Assembly (NCBI GenBank): GCA_020912385.1
Contig: CP087207.1
Span: 2,542,001-2,606,000 of the forward strand
Source: Neofusicoccum parvum
Taxonomy: Eukaryota > Ascomycota > Dothideomycetes > Botryosphaeriales > Botryosphaeriaceae
Reading direction: 5' to 3'
Length of the DNA: 64,000 nt
This document shows, in pieces, positions 22,371 through 31,669 of the stretch; position 1 is the first letter of the stretch; each line of letters opens with the position of its first letter. The notes below the pieces were generated by a model. It had not been told where the DNA came from. It did no database searches and saw only the letters and a program-made list of their open reading frames with translations. A program made the position numbers and the translations under genes.

Positions 22371-22637
22371 ATGAAGACCTTCACCTACGCCCTCCTCCTC
22401 CTGAGCGCCGGCTTCTCCGCCGTCACGGCCCAGCTGTGCGCGGGCGCCGAGAACTGCCCTGCGCCGAGCTGCGCGCTGACCTACGTCGAGGCCAAGACAT
22501 GGTGCGTCTCTTCCTCCCCCCGTCTTTCAATAGATGGCTCGACCTATACTAACTCTTCATGTAGCACCGACTGCTCCTGCACCGCCCAGGTGGCTGCCCG
22601 CACCGCCGCGCCCGAGCCGCGGGTCCAAGCGTGGTAG
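22371..22637 (+). CDS. small secreted cysteine-rich protein (effector-like)
   Basis: Two exons (22371-22501, 22565-22637) give 67 aa. The intron (22502-22564) has GTGCGT, a perfect TACTAAC branch point and a TGTAG acceptor. Residues 1-20 form a classical signal peptide (MKTFTYALLLLSAGFSAVTA) with cleavage before Gln21. The 47-residue mature peptide carries six Cys spaced C-x5-C-x4-C-x9-C-x2-C-x-C, suggesting three disulfides. The A-rich leader before the ATG is typical of a fungal 5' UTR. The intron is 63 bp with no stop, so retention would give an 88 aa form with seven Cys. No family is recognised; a role as effector, antimicrobial or signalling peptide is speculative. Confidence 0.7.
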   Translation: MKTFTYALLLLSAGFSAVTAQLCAGAENCPAPSCALTYVEAKTWCVSSSPRLSIDGSTYTNSSCSTDCSCTAQVAARTAAPEPRVQAW

Positions 22638-23365
22638 ATGTATGGATCAGGCAGGATGCAAACGATACTGCTGCATTCAAGACGGGAAGAGGATGGGATG
22701 GGAGCCTGGTTCTTGCTGTAGGAGAGGGGGGAATGGATACGAGATACCAATGTCATGAATTCAGAAGAGCAACGCACTGAGGAAATATATCACAATTTGA
22801 TCGATATTTCGGAGAGAAACAATGTGGTCGAGGTAGTAGACCCGCTAACTATGACACAAATATGTTCGCGCTCGCTGTTCATTCTATGTTGTGGGGGGAC
22901 GAAGAGGTAGGAGAGAAGGCTGACAAGGCTGCCCATGTTTCGTGGACGAGAGGGTCGGGGAAACAAGGAGAAGAAGACCGTCCGTAACCCATGTAAATGC
23001 GGCCCCACCACAGCTAATGGTATGTAGAGAAAGGGAAGTAAGAAAACCCCGCCGCTATGAGCGTCATAGAAGACGCAATAAGGTGTTGAATCGAAGAAGG
23101 AAATGAGGCAGTGAGAGGATGAGAGAGGGAAATGTGAGAGAGAAAGAACGAACCGAAAGATGATAAATAAAAAAAATCCCACTGTACACCCACCCAAGGA
23201 CGCCTTTGCAGCGCCGTCATCAAATATCCGTCCCAAACACCGGATCCCATGTCGTCGTTACCAGAGCCAAAAGGAAACAGAACCAACATTTCGACCAAGG
23301 CTCACATCGCGTGCTCTTCAAGCAGCCTACGTTGCCGCGTTCCCCACCTTTACCTTTTACAACAT
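22638..23365. other. intergenic between convergent genes
   Basis: Convergent 3' ends of the secreted-peptide gene and the F-box gene. Overlapping short frames on both strands are pyrimidine/Ser-Phe rich and not credible. Presumably 3' UTRs. Confidence 0.45.
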
Positions 23366-25483
23366 CTACATCACCACGCAGCCTCCAGGACCACTTCTCG
23401 CCCTTCTCCGCCGCCCAGTGCCAACACCAACGCCACCGCCTTCCTCATCTTCGTGCAACGCCTGGGCTTCGCGCGCTCTCCTTCTACGCCGCCTGCCGCC
23501 AGCACCACCAACGCCTGCCTCCTCATTCATCATCATCCAATCCGCCCACTTGCGCTCAAGTCTAGCAGCCGCCGCAAAATCACCACGCAACACACGCTTC
23601 GTGTGCTCTTCAACGGTTGGCTGCCAGTTGTAAAAGCACTTGAGCTGGATGATCTCGCGAGGGTACGTGGGTCCAGTGGAGTTGGCGGAGCGCGGGGGCA
23701 TCGTAATTTCAGCATTGCGGCTCAGCACTTCGCGTACGCCTGTCCACGTCACGTTGGCGCAGTCGTACGCGACGATACGTAGCCCCACGACCGGTCGTTC
23801 GGATCCTGTGAGAGGACGCGCAACCCGGTTGCGAGCACGCATCATGGCGGCGGCCTCGGTAAGGACGAGATCTGAGACGCGCGTGTTGTCCATGTCCAGA
23901 GTCTGGAGCTTGTTGCATGACTTGAGCACGGGCAGCATGCCTGCGTCGCCTAGAAGCTCGCAGTAGCTGATGCTCAGGTGGGACAGATGGGCGTTGCAAG
24001 GAGCGGCGGCCAGGGTCTGGAGAGTGGCATTGGTGAGCTCGTCGAGCTCTTCGAGATCGAGATGGGTGAGACTAGGGAAGGTCGGGAGGATTGTTTGTAG
24101 AGCGTTGTCAGTCAGAGTAGAGCATTTAGACAGCTGCAGACCCTCGAGTTCAGGGAGGTTGTATGCCAGCTTCTTGATGCCAATGTCGGTGAGTCCGCGA
24201 CATCTTGTCAGATCAAGGTGCTTCAACTTGCGGGGCGGGACAATGGCGCGGCCAGTCAATACATCGATTTCGCTGTCGACGCCTTCGACCAGAGCAGCCA
24301 ATGAGTCGTCGTTGACGCTGTCGCAGTTCATGAGGATCAATCGCTCTAGCGTATTCCTCTTGAACAGCTCAGACATAAAGTCGACGTCATCCCAACCCCG
24401 CACTTCGCCGGCACGGAGATCCTTCAGGTTGGGGCAGCCCTCGATCACTTTGCGGATGCCACGAGTGTCGATGTTATTGCACCATGAAATATTGAGGTGT
24501 TCGACCTTTGGACAATGCGATGCGAGAATCTTCATGGCAGAATTTGTCGCGCCGGCCAATCCTGACAGATTGATGTGGACCAGGCGATTGTTTTGCAGTA
24601 GAAAGCAGTGGATAGAGCTCCGGTCGATGCGGCATCCTTCCAGGGAAAAGTTCTCCAGGTTTCGGCATGCGTCGGCTAGCCCCTTGGTGGTCCACCGATC
24701 GCGCAGCTGGACGCAACCCCGGAGATTGAGATCTCGTACGAAGGGACCGGCAGAGGTGATGATGTTGACCAGAGCGTCGGCCGGAATGTCCCTGTAGAAC
24801 CCGGAAACGTCGAGGCGGCCCCACAGCTGTCCGTCAAAGCACATCTTGTACCAGTGCTTGGAGACGGAGGACGACCTTACGATTTCCTTTGGCTTCAGGT
24901 AGCTGAGGATCTCTATACGCAGCTCCTGGGGCATGTCGCCCCAGAAGCTGAAGTTGGGGCGGCGCTGGAGCTTCTTGATCTGTTGCACGGGCCGTGAGAA
25001 ATAGTCCTCGTCAACGCCGGGCAGCACGCCGGGTGTGCCCAGCCTGGAACCTGGCCTGAGGTCTGCGGGAAGCGGGACTGAGGCAGACGTATTCTGGCCG
25101 TCAACCAGCCGGATGCGGGCCTTGTCAAAGTGCTGGGCCTCGGGGGCGGGCGTGCTCGAGGCGGATGTAGGCGCTGTTGAGTAACCGTTGGAAAGCTCGG
25201 ATGACCACGAGCTGCCGTACGAATGGCTGTAGGGCGAACCCGCTGACGACAGCGACACGCAAGACATGGAGGCCTTGCCGCCTCTGTATCCCGACGAGGT
25301 CCTGCCCATCTTCGCCAGCGACGGCGACGAGCCTATGCGCTGGAGGCCAGAGAGCAGGCGCTGGCGGCCCTTGAGCTTCGGGCGGTCAATTGGTATGGCG
25401 TCGCTCGCAGGATGGGCGAGATTTGCGGGCGTCGCGTCACCGGCAGTGCTGACGACAGCGTCGATGGAGTCGACTTGGGCCAT
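23366..25483 (-). CDS. F-box / leucine-rich-repeat protein with C-terminal CaaX box
   Basis: Probable substrate receptor of an SCF ubiquitin ligase. Single exon, 705 aa. Residues 1-175 are Ser-rich and disordered. The F-box lies at about 180-225 (WGDMPQELRIEILSYL...SSVSKHWYKMC). About a dozen AMN1/GRR1-type LRRs follow (about 235-580), with repeats such as LKHLDLTRCRGLTDIGIKKL and LEGLQLSKCSTLTDNAL. The last about 40 residues are Arg-rich and end GCVVM, so residues 702-705 form a CaaX motif (Met-ending, hence farnesyl-type) after a polybasic patch. That implies membrane tethering, as described for mammalian FBXL2 and yeast Rcy1. The substrate is unknown. The family call is secure; lipidation is a motif-based prediction. 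Confidence 0.93.
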   Translation of the reverse strand: MAQVDSIDAVVSTAGDATPANLAHPASDAIPIDRPKLKGRQRLLSGLQRIGSSPSLAKMGRTSSGYRGGKASMSCVSLSSAGSPYSHSYGSSWSSELSNGYSTAPTSASSTPAPEAQHFDKARIRLVDGQNTSASVPLPADLRPGSRLGTPGVLPGVDEDYFSRPVQQIKKLQRRPNFSFWGDMPQELRIEILSYLKPKEIVRSSSVSKHWYKMCFDGQLWGRLDVSGFYRDIPADALVNIITSAGPFVRDLNLRGCVQLRDRWTTKGLADACRNLENFSLEGCRIDRSSIHCFLLQNNRLVHINLSGLAGATNSAMKILASHCPKVEHLNISWCNNIDTRGIRKVIEGCPNLKDLRAGEVRGWDDVDFMSELFKRNTLERLILMNCDSVNDDSLAALVEGVDSEIDVLTGRAIVPPRKLKHLDLTRCRGLTDIGIKKLAYNLPELEGLQLSKCSTLTDNALQTILPTFPSLTHLDLEELDELTNATLQTLAAAPCNAHLSHLSISYCELLGDAGMLPVLKSCNKLQTLDMDNTRVSDLVLTEAAAMMRARNRVARPLTGSERPVVGLRIVAYDCANVTWTGVREVLSRNAEITMPPRSANSTGPTYPREIIQLKCFYNWQPTVEEHTKRVLRGDFAAAARLERKWADWMMMNEEAGVGGAGGRRRRRRAREAQALHEDEEGGGVGVGTGRRRRARSGPGGCVVM

Positions 25484-27222
25484 TCTGGCGGCAGCAGCAG
25501 GGGCTGGGCGGGCGTGGCCGGGGAGGCAAAAAGATGGACGGCCTGGGACGGTGGGCGGGCGCGCGTCGGACGGAACGAAGGTCGGGGGTGGGATGGCGGG
25601 CGGGTGTCGGGCTCAGTTGCGGGCCTGCGCGTGCGGGAGAGGAGGGGACGGCGGGCTCATGAGGAGGAAAAAGTGTAATGGCGCAGTCGCGGTCGACGCC
25701 GCAGCGGGCGGTTGCGTCGGGGCTGGGGGTGTTCTGGTCGGGAGCGGGGTGTCGGGTCAGGTCAGCCGTAGGGCTCTGCTGGGCTCGCAAGGCGGCCGGA
25801 AGCAGCGACAAGTGCCGACGGTCCCTGAGTGCCCAACGGAGGCTCGAACGCAACGCAGGCTTGTTGACACGCCGGGGCTCGCGGCGCAGCGCAAAGAAGT
25901 AGGCTCCGGGCGTGCAGCGCGCGGTGGAGCGCTCCCCACGGCGCCGTCTTATCGCGCAATCGATTGCAGCCGCCATGTTCAGGCGCGGCCACGTGCGGCC
26001 TATCAGCACTGCGGGCCCGGCACGCGATCACCCTCGCAGGTCACTCGCAAACAGCGCCGTTTCACTCGCCCAGCCCGACGAATTGCAGCCCGGCCCATAA
26101 TCACAGCAAGTCATCCACCAGCTCGCGGAGCCCGAGTGGGTGCCGGCCTCCTGAGCAGCGTCCCGCCCGCGCACAACACCGCTGCGCCGACGCCAGCACA
26201 GCCCCGCCGACGGACAGCGGGGCTGGGCGCAACGACGCAGAAAATCCCGCCGCCTCTCCCCAGCCGCTAGAAGGCTTCTGGAAGTCTGACTGGCTGCTGC
26301 CAGCCGTGTCTGTGGAGCCCGCGGTGCCTGCTTGCCGGTAAAGGACCCTGCATATCCGGTGTGCCTCCCATCTCTGTTCCTGCCGCTTTCCCGTGCCCGA
26401 CGGCCTGGTGCTGCCCCCCTCCGCGGACGGTGAGAGCCTCATGGCCGGCCAGATGCCTGCTCTCTCCGCATGCACCCCGACCTCTGCCGGGGGCCGATGA
26501 CGGCAGTCCCACGCTTGATAGCGAACGAGTCAGCTGGCTCAAGTCGACGCTCCCGCGCTGGCGAGTCCGCGGCCCCAGGCTTATCGCTGGGAGTGTCGTG
26601 TGTAGGAGCAGACGTCTAACCGGTTTCTGCCCGATCATCTGTCCTGCGGCGTCTGATGCTCTTTTTCGTGGTCGTTCAAAATTCTTGCGCTAGGGCTGGA
26701 CCCTTGATTTTGCGGCTGCTGCAAACGTCAATCCACGCCGGCATGTGACCTCCAGCCCGACATTCCTTGGCTGATGGAGTGCATGGTCGTTTGACCCCCG
26801 CGGAATTCTGGCTAGCCCGGAGCAGACATCGCGGATCTCAGGTCTTTCTCGAAGACTCTGCCGCGGTCCTGCCGCTGCTGTACAGCTGATAGTCCGTAGA
26901 GTAAGCAAGCGCTGGAACGTTTTGCATCATACTGTGGCTCGTGGTCCTGATGTAATCTGAGATTGTGGTATCGACGAAGGCTATAGACGCCTTCGTTTTG
27001 GAGAAGTGTATCCGCCAAAACAAATCGCCGGCTGGAACCAGGACTACCCGGCCTCACAGCTTGTCCGACATGTCGAGCAGCCCATGAAGGCTCGGGTCTC
27101 TCTCCTAGCAGATGCTCCAATACCCTTGCCATGTGCCGTGGCCTCGTTCGCTTTTTTGTTCTCCTCTTCGAAGAACCCCCGGATATTTTTCCGAAGCCAT
27201 GCGGCGAAGGTCTACGGCCGGT
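25484..27222. other. intergenic, F-box gene promoter and parvulin 3' flank
   Basis: 1.7 kb. A long plus-strand open frame (25266-26270) is antisense to the F-box 5' end and is Ala/Arg/Gly-rich, so it is treated as chance. No RNA gene or repeat seen. Confidence 0.45.
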
Positions 27223-27642
27223 CTACTTCCTGCCCTCCACCATGACAATGTGGTATCCCTCGCTCGTCTTGACCTCGCCATACTTGGGGTTTCCGGTGGT
27301 GCTAGGCTCGAGGTCGTAGGCGAGCTTCTCGAAATCAGCCAGGAGGCTGCCTCGCGTTTTCCAGCCTAGAGAGCCTCCTGCAGTCCACCAGCCATTAGCC
27401 ATGTCCACGTGTAGAGCCGCTCGGCATAGCGCACCTTGCCTAGCCTTGTCTTCGGAGAATTCGCGCGCAACATCGTCGAATTTGGCGCCGTCACGCAGCT
27501 TGGCCAAGGCCTCCTCCTTCTTGGAGTGCTTTTCGCAGAGAATGTGGCGGACGTTGATGCTGGTGGCGGGCTTGAGCTTTCCGGAACCCTTGTCACCGGA
27601 GTCCTTGCCTCCAGCCTTGCCTTTGCCCTTGGGAGGAGCCAT
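27223..27642 (-). CDS. PIN4: parvulin-type peptidyl-prolyl cis-trans isomerase (PIN4/Par14 type)
   Basis: Catalyses prolyl isomerisation; human PIN4 acts in ribosome biogenesis and chromatin. Two exons (27435-27642, 27223-27377) with a 57 bp intron give 120 aa, close to the family length. Layout matches PIN4: a Lys/Gly-rich basic N-terminus (MAPPKGKGKAGGKDSGDKGS), then the rotamase domain with INVRHILCEKHSK, FDDVAREFSEDKARQGGSLGW, and the end GYHIVMVEGRK. The intron is stop-free and 3n, so the unspliced message also reads through, but splicing restores the conserved RQGGSLGW join and is clearly the intended form. It lacks a WW domain, so it is not Pin1/Ess1. The name refers to human PIN4, not yeast PIN4. 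Shares a short promoter with the ALKBH6-like gene. Confidence 0.95.
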   Translation of the reverse strand: MAPPKGKGKAGGKDSGDKGSGKLKPATSINVRHILCEKHSKKEEALAKLRDGAKFDDVAREFSEDKARQGALCRAALHVDMANGWWTAGGSLGWKTRGSLLADFEKLAYDLEPSTTGNPKYGEVKTSEGYHIVMVEGRK

Positions 27643-27913
27643 CGTGGGGCTGATCGGCGTAGAAAGGGTGGTGCTGGTGGGCGATGAGCAGATCGGAGGT
27701 TTGGATGGCGGGGCGGGGCGCGGCTGCAGTGCGGGGAGCTCAGCTTGACGCAGCGTCGTCAAGCTTCCGCAACCCTCTCACCTCACCCCTTCTGCATCAT
27801 GCATTTGCGCACACCACCTACGCAGCGCCCTTGCCTTGCATCCTCACCCTCACGCACCGCCATGCCATGACACCCTGCCTCGCGCGATTCACCTCCACCG
27901 CAACTGCGACAAC
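27643..27913. promoter_or_regulatory. bidirectional promoter, PIN4-type / ALKBH6-type genes
   Basis: 271 bp between divergent start codons must hold both 5' UTRs and both core promoters. It is pyrimidine-rich on the plus strand near 27870-27905. No factor site is assigned. Confidence 0.6.
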
Positions 27914-28738
27914 ATGGCCGCCGAATTCGACGCCGAGCAGCTGGCGGCTGCACGCATTCAGTCGCTGCCGGATTCCATGTTCTACATTCCGAACTTCGTC
28001 ACACCCTACGAAGAAGAGCAGATCCTCAACAAAGTATAGTGCCCACGTTTCAAGCTCTGGGCGCACCGGCTAACGCTCTCACAGCTACCTCCCAACCGTT
28101 GGACCGTTCTCTCGCATCGTCGTCTACAAGCGCACCCCTCTACTCTCACAGCAAATAACACCCTCCTCGCCGCACCGCTCCCATCCTATCTGACCACCTC
28201 GCCTGCTCCTATCGTTGCGCGTTTCGAGAAGCTTGGGATATTCCAAGACACGCCACATGGCGCACCAAACCACTGTCTGGTCAACGAATACAGGCGGGGC
28301 GAGGGTATCATGCCACACGAGGATGGTTCCGCCTACGCACCCGTTGTTGCGACTGTAAGCCTGGGCGACACGGTGGTCTTGGACGTGACGCCGAAGCCAA
28401 CATGGGAAGGAACTTCGGATCATTCACAAGAGGAGGCAGACGGCAACAAGGTAGAGATTCAGACCAAGTGGCGCATCATCTGCGAGCCGCGGTCTTTACT
28501 GATCACTACCCAGTCTGCGTATACGACAACTCTCCACGGTATTCCGCCAGTAGAGTACGATGCAGAACTCGGACCAGAGACGGTAGCCAATTGGCCGTTG
28601 CTAGGTGATGCGCAACAGTATTTGGATGCAGGCGGTAAGAATGAGCGCGGAACAAGAGTCAGCCTGACCTTCCGTGATGTCCTCAAGGTATCCAAAGCTG
28701 GTGGGCTTGGCAAACTATTAGGTGGTGGCAGAAGATGA
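27914..28738 (+). CDS. ALKBH6: AlkB-family 2-oxoglutarate/Fe(II) dioxygenase (ALKBH6 type)
   Basis: Member of the AlkB dioxygenases; ALKBH6 relatives have been linked to alkylated nucleic acids but are little studied. Two exons (27914-28033, 28085-28738) with a 51 bp intron give 257 aa. The ATG is in ACAACATGGCC context. The double-stranded beta-helix residues are complete: NEYRRGEGIMPHEDG gives iron ligands His118 and Asp120, the distal His is His191 in TLHGIPP, and the AlkB signature RVSLTFR (231-237) supplies the 2-oxoglutarate Arg. The N-terminal part PDSMFYIPNFVTPYEEEQIL and PPNRW match ALKBH6. The Gly/Arg tail GKLLGGGRR may be nuclear. All catalytic residues are intact, so activity is expected; the substrate is not inferable. 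Confidence 0.94.
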
Positions 28739-29009
28739 AGAGTTGAAAAATACTTCACAAGACGATATTGACAAGCAAACTTCTAGATGACGGCAACACA
28801 TGAATACATAAGACCACCATCACATAAATGAATTTGAGTCTCCCATAAGACTTAATCGATTGCCTCCCTTCGCTGTCTTGGAATCAGGAGCTCTAGACTT
28901 GCCCTTCAGAATCTTCTCCAAGCTACGCCTGTACTTGCCGTGCTCTGCAGCCAATTTCCAGTCCCCATCACGCTGCTCCCAATATTCTTACTACTTCGCC
29001 CTCTCAAGC

Positions 29010-29585
29010 CTAAGTTATCCACTTCCATATGAATTCTTCCGTGGCCCTTTTGCACCCGTCCAACTGCTCTTGGGCATTCTTCAACTCTTCTTCCAAGCGG
29101 AGTTTCTTGAGCCTCAATTGATCGATCGTTAGCTGAAACGCATAATTGTCTTTCTCAACTCTGTGCAGATGCTGCTCCAGCCCATCCCGTTCTTCCGTAA
29201 GCCTCTCCATCTCGTTTTGAAAATTGTCGGCAGCGTCAGACACTGTCCAGTACCGACTCCTCCACTTTCCAATCTCTTCTTCCAGCTCTAATATATCCTC
29301 AAGTGCCTTCGCGAACATTCTCTCCACTAGCACGAGCCTGGTTTCGCTACCCGCATCCGCTTCATCTCTTTGCTTGACGAGGTTCTTTGTGGTAAGATTC
29401 GAAGGTGAACCCACTTTTGAAGGGTCATTGCCAGACAAATATTCTGGAGTTGATGAGGCCAACAGAAGGGATGGACAGCCGGTTGGTCCCTGTTCCCATT
29501 CCGGCGGTGATCTTGGTGGTTCCAACTTGTCAACACTCTCCCCTCTCTCAGGAAGACAACCACAGTTGAAGTCTTGACTTGGCAT
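29010..29585 (-). CDS. hypothetical coiled-coil protein (191 aa)
   Basis: I do not recognise a family. Single exon of 191 aa. Residues 1-70 are Pro/Ser/Gly-rich with three Cys. From about residue 78 to 180 the sequence is a long charged heptad-like helix (for example EDILELEEEIGKW and LRLKKLRLEEELKNAQEQL), followed by a short Trp-containing end (FIWKWIT). No signal peptide or membrane segment. It is the left-most of three short coiled-coil genes in the same orientation within 2.7 kb, with a decayed gene between the first and second. The surrounding DNA is AT-richer than the flanking housekeeping genes. It may be a lineage-specific gene; coding status rests on frame length and heptad composition. 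Confidence 0.55.
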   Translation of the reverse strand: MPSQDFNCGCLPERGESVDKLEPPRSPPEWEQGPTGCPSLLLASSTPEYLSGNDPSKVGSPSNLTTKNLVKQRDEADAGSETRLVLVERMFAKALEDILELEEEIGKWRSRYWTVSDAADNFQNEMERLTEERDGLEQHLHRVEKDNYAFQLTIDQLRLKKLRLEEELKNAQEQLDGCKRATEEFIWKWIT

Positions 29586-29915
29586 CTTGAGGATAACCTG
29601 TGTCCGAAGGATATGGTGGATGAAGAGATTTCCTTGAGCGGTGAGCGCCGTTTTATCTTCTAGCTCACCAATGTGAGATCATCCTTTCTTCACATTTCCC
29701 AATGCAGTCGAGCGACGATTTCCAACGTCAGGCGGTCAGCAAGAGCCAAAGCAATCACCCCATGATCCGCTGCCTGTGGTCATTTAAACTATTTCACGCA
29801 AGGTAGAAGTTTTGAACAACAGGAAACAGGGTGAATGGAGTAGCAAGATTTACTATTTTCATTTTCTTTCTCGCAACGACAACGCAAAGTAGAAGGCTTC
29901 ACCCTACGTCACCTA
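29586..29915. other. intergenic
   Basis: Promoter side of the 191 aa gene; AT-richer, nothing else recognised. Confidence 0.4.
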
Positions 29916-30270
29916 CTACATCTCCTCCACCCTCTCAAGCCAGTCCACCAACTCCTCTACCTCCAATCCCTAACGCCGCAGCATCTGCTTGAATAGCTCA
30001 GACATACTCCGCAGTTCTTCGCTAAAAGAGTCCCAGGCGTCCCCGCATCAGCGAAACTCAGCTTCAACATAACGGTACACTATCGAATTTACATCTGTGC
30101 CCTCTCGGCACAATTCTTTCAATCCTTCCTGTCGCTTGTGGATATTCTTGAGTCGTCCTCAAGTGGTCCAAAATTCCTATTGGGTATTGGCAAGTCGAAA
30201 ACTGCCGGCTTCAACGTCCGATATAATGCCAAGGGTTTTGCGAGGTTACCATCACGATCCGGATTATCTT
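29916..30270 (-). pseudogene. decayed gene remnant with coiled-coil-like C-terminus
   Basis: On the minus strand a readable protein-like trace runs from about 30270 to 29916. The first part (about 40 codons, containing KPLALYRTLKPAVFDLPI) is open. A change of frame near 30155 is needed to continue into HKRQEGLKELCREGTDVNS. The second part has two in-frame stops: TGA at 30048-30050, followed by DAWDSFSEELRSMSELFKQM, and TAG at 29970-29972, followed by GLEVEELVDWLERVEEM and then a terminal TAG. Both stops could come from a single C-to-T change (CGA to TGA, CAG to TAG), compatible with decay or RIP. An intron-containing live gene is not excluded, but I found no good splice pairs. The family is unknown; composition resembles the adjacent coiled-coil genes. 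Confidence 0.4.
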
Positions 30271-30704
30271 TTTTTTTCTTTTTTATTGCTAAGGTATCTT
30301 GATGAGAGGACGGACGGACTATTTCTGAGGCCTTAGTTGAGGTATGAAATGGGATTGAAATGATTGTGTTAGAGAGAATGGATCTACGTCAATAGGTAGT
30401 CGGCTTGGAGCCAGCGCTTACACGAAGGGTAACCAACCTGATTCCACCGTTTGGAATAATCTACAAACAGGCTCATGTAGAAGTACCTAGAAACCGCATA
30501 CCCAGACCAATGACAGGGATAGGTTCAGAATATTTTCTAATGTATATTTTTCATCCAGAATGTCTTCTGCCGGTCAACCAGTGGGGTCACATTTGCGGAT
30601 GAATAGAAGAACATAAGCATTTTATTTGCTTGCCATCCTACCTCACCTGCTACACTCTCATCTATCCCGTACAATCCCATCTTGAAAAGCCTCCAAATAC
30701 ATGT
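30271..30704. other. AT-rich intergenic with homopolymer runs
   Basis: Contains a T10-C-T6 run (about 30268-30285) and several stop-rich frames. No gene seen. Confidence 0.4.
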
Positions 30705-31007
30705 TTACCAAGCATCCGAGCCGTGACGGATAATTCTCCCGTCTTGATCACCCACACCCAAACCGGGAACCGATCTCCGCAATTCCCGGATCTCGTCTTT
30801 CAGCTTCGCAAGCTCAGCCTCCAATACCTTGATTCTTAATTCATTGCCCTCCTGCGTTTGCTTGAGCTCTTGAATGGACTTCTCCTTTTTATCGAGCTCC
30901 GTGACATGCATGTCGACTTGTTTCTCGAGGCCATCAGCTATCCTTACAAGAGCGCCCCTCTCTGCTTGTTGCTGTTCTTCGGTCATCGCCCTCCTTTGGT
31001 TCTGCAT
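30705..31007 (-). CDS. hypothetical short coiled-coil protein (100 aa)
   Basis: Single-exon 100 aa frame; a second in-frame ATG at 30986 would remove seven residues. Almost the whole protein is a predicted heptad helix: LEKQVDMHVTELDKKEKSIQEL and LRIKVLEAELAKLKDEIREL, then a Gly-rich turn (VPGLGVGD) and a short tail. The closing pattern LEAEL-x-LKDEI...GLG resembles LEAEIKRLRDGI...GL at the end of the 119 aa neighbour, so they may be paralogues. No domain family recognised. Confidence 0.5.
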   Translation of the reverse strand: MQNQRRAMTEEQQQAERGALVRIADGLEKQVDMHVTELDKKEKSIQELKQTQEGNELRIKVLEAELAKLKDEIRELRRSVPGLGVGDQDGRIIRHGSDAW

Positions 31008-31309
31008 TTTTTTTCAAGATAAAACAGAGTCGGGTGGAGGAATTATTCGGCTCTGGGTTCTGCAGCGTCAGATACTGTTTCTCAGACGGGTATATATTCT
31101 CTTAAATCTCAGTCACCATATGCGCGGTTTGGTTTGTGGTTTGAACACATGCACACTATCTGATTTCACGCCTGATGGGCCACAGTAACCAGGCAAACGA
31201 TTTCCTTAAATTCAAAGGGAGCAAGACCGCGTGTCAAGCAACCAAACTCTTCCACTACTTCCCCCCATCTCAGAAACGGCATGCCATCAACCCCGCCCTC
31301 TCAGTCAGC
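31008..31309. other. intergenic
   Basis: About 300 bp between two coiled-coil genes, AT-richer, nothing recognised beyond presumptive promoter and 3' UTR. Confidence 0.4.
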
Positions 31310-31669
31310 TTACCCTGTCAAGCCAGCAATGCCATCCCTCAATCGCTTAATCTCCGCCTCCAACTCCTCAATCCGGTCACTCATGACCACGTTCTCAGCC
31401 TGTAGTTTTGCGATGAGCTTATCCTGGCCCACCTCCTCTTCTTTGCGCTTCGTCTCTATCTCCTTGATCTTCTCGTCCTTGATCTCCGCATCTTTTGCGA
31501 GCCGCATGACGATTTTCTCATTACCCTTCGAATGTTGCGCGAGCTCAGTGAACGCAAGTCTCACGCCCTCTAGCTCTCTGGTGAGACGCTCAAGAATTTC
31601 CAGGGCTTCGTCCGGTCCTGGGTAGATGATGTTCTGGGTGAACTTGGTAAGATCAAAGTTGTCAGACAT
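31310..31669 (-). CDS. hypothetical short coiled-coil protein (119 aa)
   Basis: Single exon, 119 aa, ATG in AAGATGTCTG context. Residues 1-20 (MSDNFDLTKFTQNIIYPGPD) are a short non-coiled head; residues 21-110 are a charged coiled coil rich in Glu, Lys and Leu (ILERLTRELEGVRLAFTELA, DRIEELEAEIKRLRDGIAGL). No signal peptide, membrane segment or catalytic motif. It resembles the 100 aa neighbour in length, orientation and C-terminal pattern. Function unknown; such a protein could dimerise or bind a partner, but that is inference. Confidence 0.55.
   Translation of the reverse strand: MSDNFDLTKFTQNIIYPGPDEALEILERLTRELEGVRLAFTELAQHSKGNEKIVMRLAKDAEIKDEKIKEIETKRKEEEVGQDKLIAKLQAENVVMSDRIEELEAEIKRLRDGIAGLTG

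Noticed and set aside
25266..26270. 334-codon plus-strand frame
   Set aside because: Antisense to the 5' end of the F-box gene and extends into GC-rich promoter; composition looks random.
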